Below, piece by piece: positions 62,565 to 64,000 of a DNA stretch of 64,000 bases. Source of the DNA: DASYDU01 sp050248495 (lineage in GTDB: Bacteria > Planctomycetota > Planctomycetia > Pirellulales > Lacipirellulaceae); NCBI GenBank assembly GCA_050248495.1, contig JBFWSG010000029.1, forward strand, positions 1 through 64,000, written 5' to 3'. Within the stretch, counting starts at the first letter, position 1. Each line of letters begins with the position of its first letter. Below the pieces are notes generated by a model. The model saw only the letters and a program-made list of their open reading frames with translations, had not been told where the DNA came from and did no database searches. Both the position numbers and the translations under genes were made by a program.

Positions 62565-63824
62565 ATGGGGAAGGCGTTCAGCTTAGGATTTGCTGCCGTG
62601 ACGATGGGAGTCATCGCGTGCCTGGCCGCCGAGGGCAGCGAACCGCGGGTGTTAATCATCGGCATCGACGGCGCGGGCGGACGCTATGTTCCCGCCGCCG
62701 ACACGCCAAACATCGACTCGCTCGTCGCCAACGGCGCGGCTCGCTTCGACTTTTATAACGAAGGCGGCCTCGTGCAGGATCCGCCGCCCGGCTACGGTGC
62801 GAGCGGCGTGAATTGGTCGACGATCGTCACCGGCGCGTCGGCCGAGCATCACGGCGTCACCGACAACAGTTTTGCCGGCAGCAAGTTCAACAGCTATCCG
62901 CACTTCTTCAAGTACATCCAGGAGCACGACCCCACCTCGTACCGGGCGTCGATCGTCAGTTGGGAACCGATCAATTCGATCGTCCTGGCCGATCAATTTG
63001 CGAGTCTCGAGCGGGAGTTCCCCGGCCTGACTTCGGCCCAGCAAGACGCACTGGTGCGCGACACGACGGTCGACTTGATGCGGCATGGGGACCCCGATGC
63101 AATCTTCCTGCACTTCGACCAGGTCGACGCCGCGGGACATGGTTCCGGCTGGGGAACGCCACAGTACAACACTGCGCTGGCGACGGTCGACGGCTACATC
63201 GGCAATATTATGACGGCCATGAATCAGCGGCCGGGCGTGGTGAGCGGCGCGGAGGACTGGCTGGTGATCGTCACGGCCGACCACGGCGGGCTGGGTCTCG
63301 GACACGATGCGAGCCAGGGCCCGATCAATTGGGAAGTCCCGTTCATCGTCAGCGGCAATAGCGTCGCCGATGGCACGACGCTCGGTCGCGGCACGCTCCG
63401 CGACGTCGTGCCCACGGCGCTCTGGCACTTGGGGATCGATCCCTTTGCGCTGGGGCTCGATGGGACGGTGCGCGGCCTGGTCGTGACGCCACCCAACGGA
63501 ATTCTGGGCGACGTGAATCAGGACGGGCTGGTTACGGGCGATGGCCGCGGTCCGACCGAAAGCGACGATGTGTCCGCCTTCGTGGCCGGCTGGCTGAGTC
63601 AGGGAAGCGGCAGCATCGCCGAGCGCTGTGCCCGCGGCGATTTGAACTTTGACGGGATCACGAATCTCGGCGACTGGGCGATCCTTAACAATGCGAGTCC
63701 GGCGCTGGGGCAAGCGGCATTTCGGCGCGTGATCGGTGTGCCGGAGCCTGCTTCGGTGGTCTTGTTGTCCTTTCCAGTTATGTGGCTTACGGCGCACGTT
63801 CGCGGAGGGGCCCTGCGCAATTAG
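62565..63824 (+). CDS. PEP-CTERM alkaline phosphatase superfamily protein with dockerin domain
   Basis: 419 aa from the ATG at 62565. A signal peptide (FAAVTMGVIACLAAEG) is followed by a nucleotide-pyrophosphatase/phosphodiesterase-like catalytic domain: D35 (IGIDGAGG), the nucleophile region SGVNWSTIVTGASAEHHGV (S80 candidate), LHFDQVDAAGHG, and TADHGGLGLGHD for the metal ligands. A dockerin pair (GDVNQDGLVTGDGRGPTESDD, GDLNFDGITNLGDWAILNN) and a VPEP sorting tail follow. It is a surface-sorted hydrolase acting outside the cell, divergent from the DUF5690 gene. Confidence 0.9.
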   Translation: MGKAFSLGFAAVTMGVIACLAAEGSEPRVLIIGIDGAGGRYVPAADTPNIDSLVANGAARFDFYNEGGLVQDPPPGYGASGVNWSTIVTGASAEHHGVTDNSFAGSKFNSYPHFFKYIQEHDPTSYRASIVSWEPINSIVLADQFASLEREFPGLTSAQQDALVRDTTVDLMRHGDPDAIFLHFDQVDAAGHGSGWGTPQYNTALATVDGYIGNIMTAMNQRPGVVSGAEDWLVIVTADHGGLGLGHDASQGPINWEVPFIVSGNSVADGTTLGRGTLRDVVPTALWHLGIDPFALGLDGTVRGLVVTPPNGILGDVNQDGLVTGDGRGPTESDDVSAFVAGWLSQGSGSIAERCARGDLNFDGITNLGDWAILNNASPALGQAAFRRVIGVPEPASVVLLSFPVMWLTAHVRGGALRN

Positions 63825-63956
63825 TCAGCCAAATTGCGCCACTGCTGCGGGGCAGGCCATCCTTCCTCGATTAACCTTAACGACTTCTGAACCTGGCTGT
63901 TATTGAATTCGGCTGGTATTGAAGGTGGGGCAGTCGCAAGTAACAAGGAGTTGGCG

Positions 63957-64000
63957 ATGAAACGGGGCGACGTGGTCGACGAAATTGCACGCCTGTTTGG
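63957..64000 (+). CDS. Start of a further gene (3' truncated)
   Basis: ATG at 63957 preceded by AAGGAG with a 6-nt spacing. It encodes MKRGDVVDEIARLF before the window ends. Too short to name. Confidence 0.6.
   Translation, partial: MKRGDVVDEIARLF

Overview
The window reads as a chromosomal piece of a planctomycete, most likely of the Pirellulales type. The evidence is four secreted proteins with dockerin-like calcium loops followed by VPEP (PEP-CTERM) sorting tails, a DUF1559 prepilin-like protein paired with a small lipoprotein, a YidC carrying a PDZ domain, a eukaryote-like Ser/Thr kinase, and intergenic tracts built from short repeated words. Housekeeping genes include yidC, mnmE, tsaB, hemL, tRNA-Leu(UAG) and tRNA-Lys(UUU). 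Two runs of 100 N (8916-9015 and 41859-41958) are each flanked by an identical 127-bp copy. They look like assembly joins rather than real duplications. Removing 227 bp at the second gap restores one open TPR gene.

Layout. 1-8.4 kb: a carbohydrate locus with a PEP-CTERM protein, two paralogous secreted six-hairpin-like proteins, a GH130 glycoside phosphorylase-like enzyme and an MFS transporter. 8.6-16.8 kb: tRNA-Leu, M28 peptidase, SDR, mnmE, yidC, a phosphoesterase and tsaB. 17.3-26.5 kb: alpha/beta hydrolase, MBL-fold protein, hemL, kinase, PIN/RHH toxin-antitoxin pair, DUF1559 protein and lipoprotein. 26.7-30.3 kb: an AT-richer three-gene restriction-like island with a C5 cytosine methylase, Vsr endonuclease and a GHKL ATPase fused to a PD-(D/E)xK nuclease domain. 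30.6-35.5 kb: membrane, SH3, HEAT-like and secreted hypothetical proteins among word-repeat tracts. 35.7-39.5 kb: a segment marked by a 5' half, an intact copy and a 3' half of tRNA-Lys, carrying a zinc-ribbon trypsin-like protein and a PEP-CTERM protein.

39.7-52.8 kb is the most notable part. A large TPR membrane protein is followed by a co-directional run encoding a YukD-like ubiquitin fold protein, a zinc-ribbon membrane protein, an E1-like ThiF enzyme, a membrane-anchored JAMM isopeptidase, a membrane FHA protein, two further zinc-ribbon membrane proteins, a RING-like membrane protein, a RING-like/trypsin-like fusion, and an E2-like UBC protein with a zinc-ribbon tail. This is a near-complete ubiquitin-type conjugation and deconjugation set: modifier, E1, E2, two candidate E3s, a deconjugase and a fused protease. 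Most components are membrane anchored. The individual families and related planctomycete clusters are known from comparative genomics. The membrane-bound arrangement, the RING-protease fusion and the FHA partner make it a strong candidate for an uncharacterised system.

53-64 kb: an S49 (SppA-like) lipoprotein that has lost both catalytic residues, a secreted hypothetical protein, a MacB/LolCDE-like ABC exporter (permease-ATPase-permease), a beta-propeller/phosphoesterase fusion, a DUF5690-like MFS protein, a PEP-CTERM alkaline-phosphatase-superfamily protein, and the first codons of a further gene.
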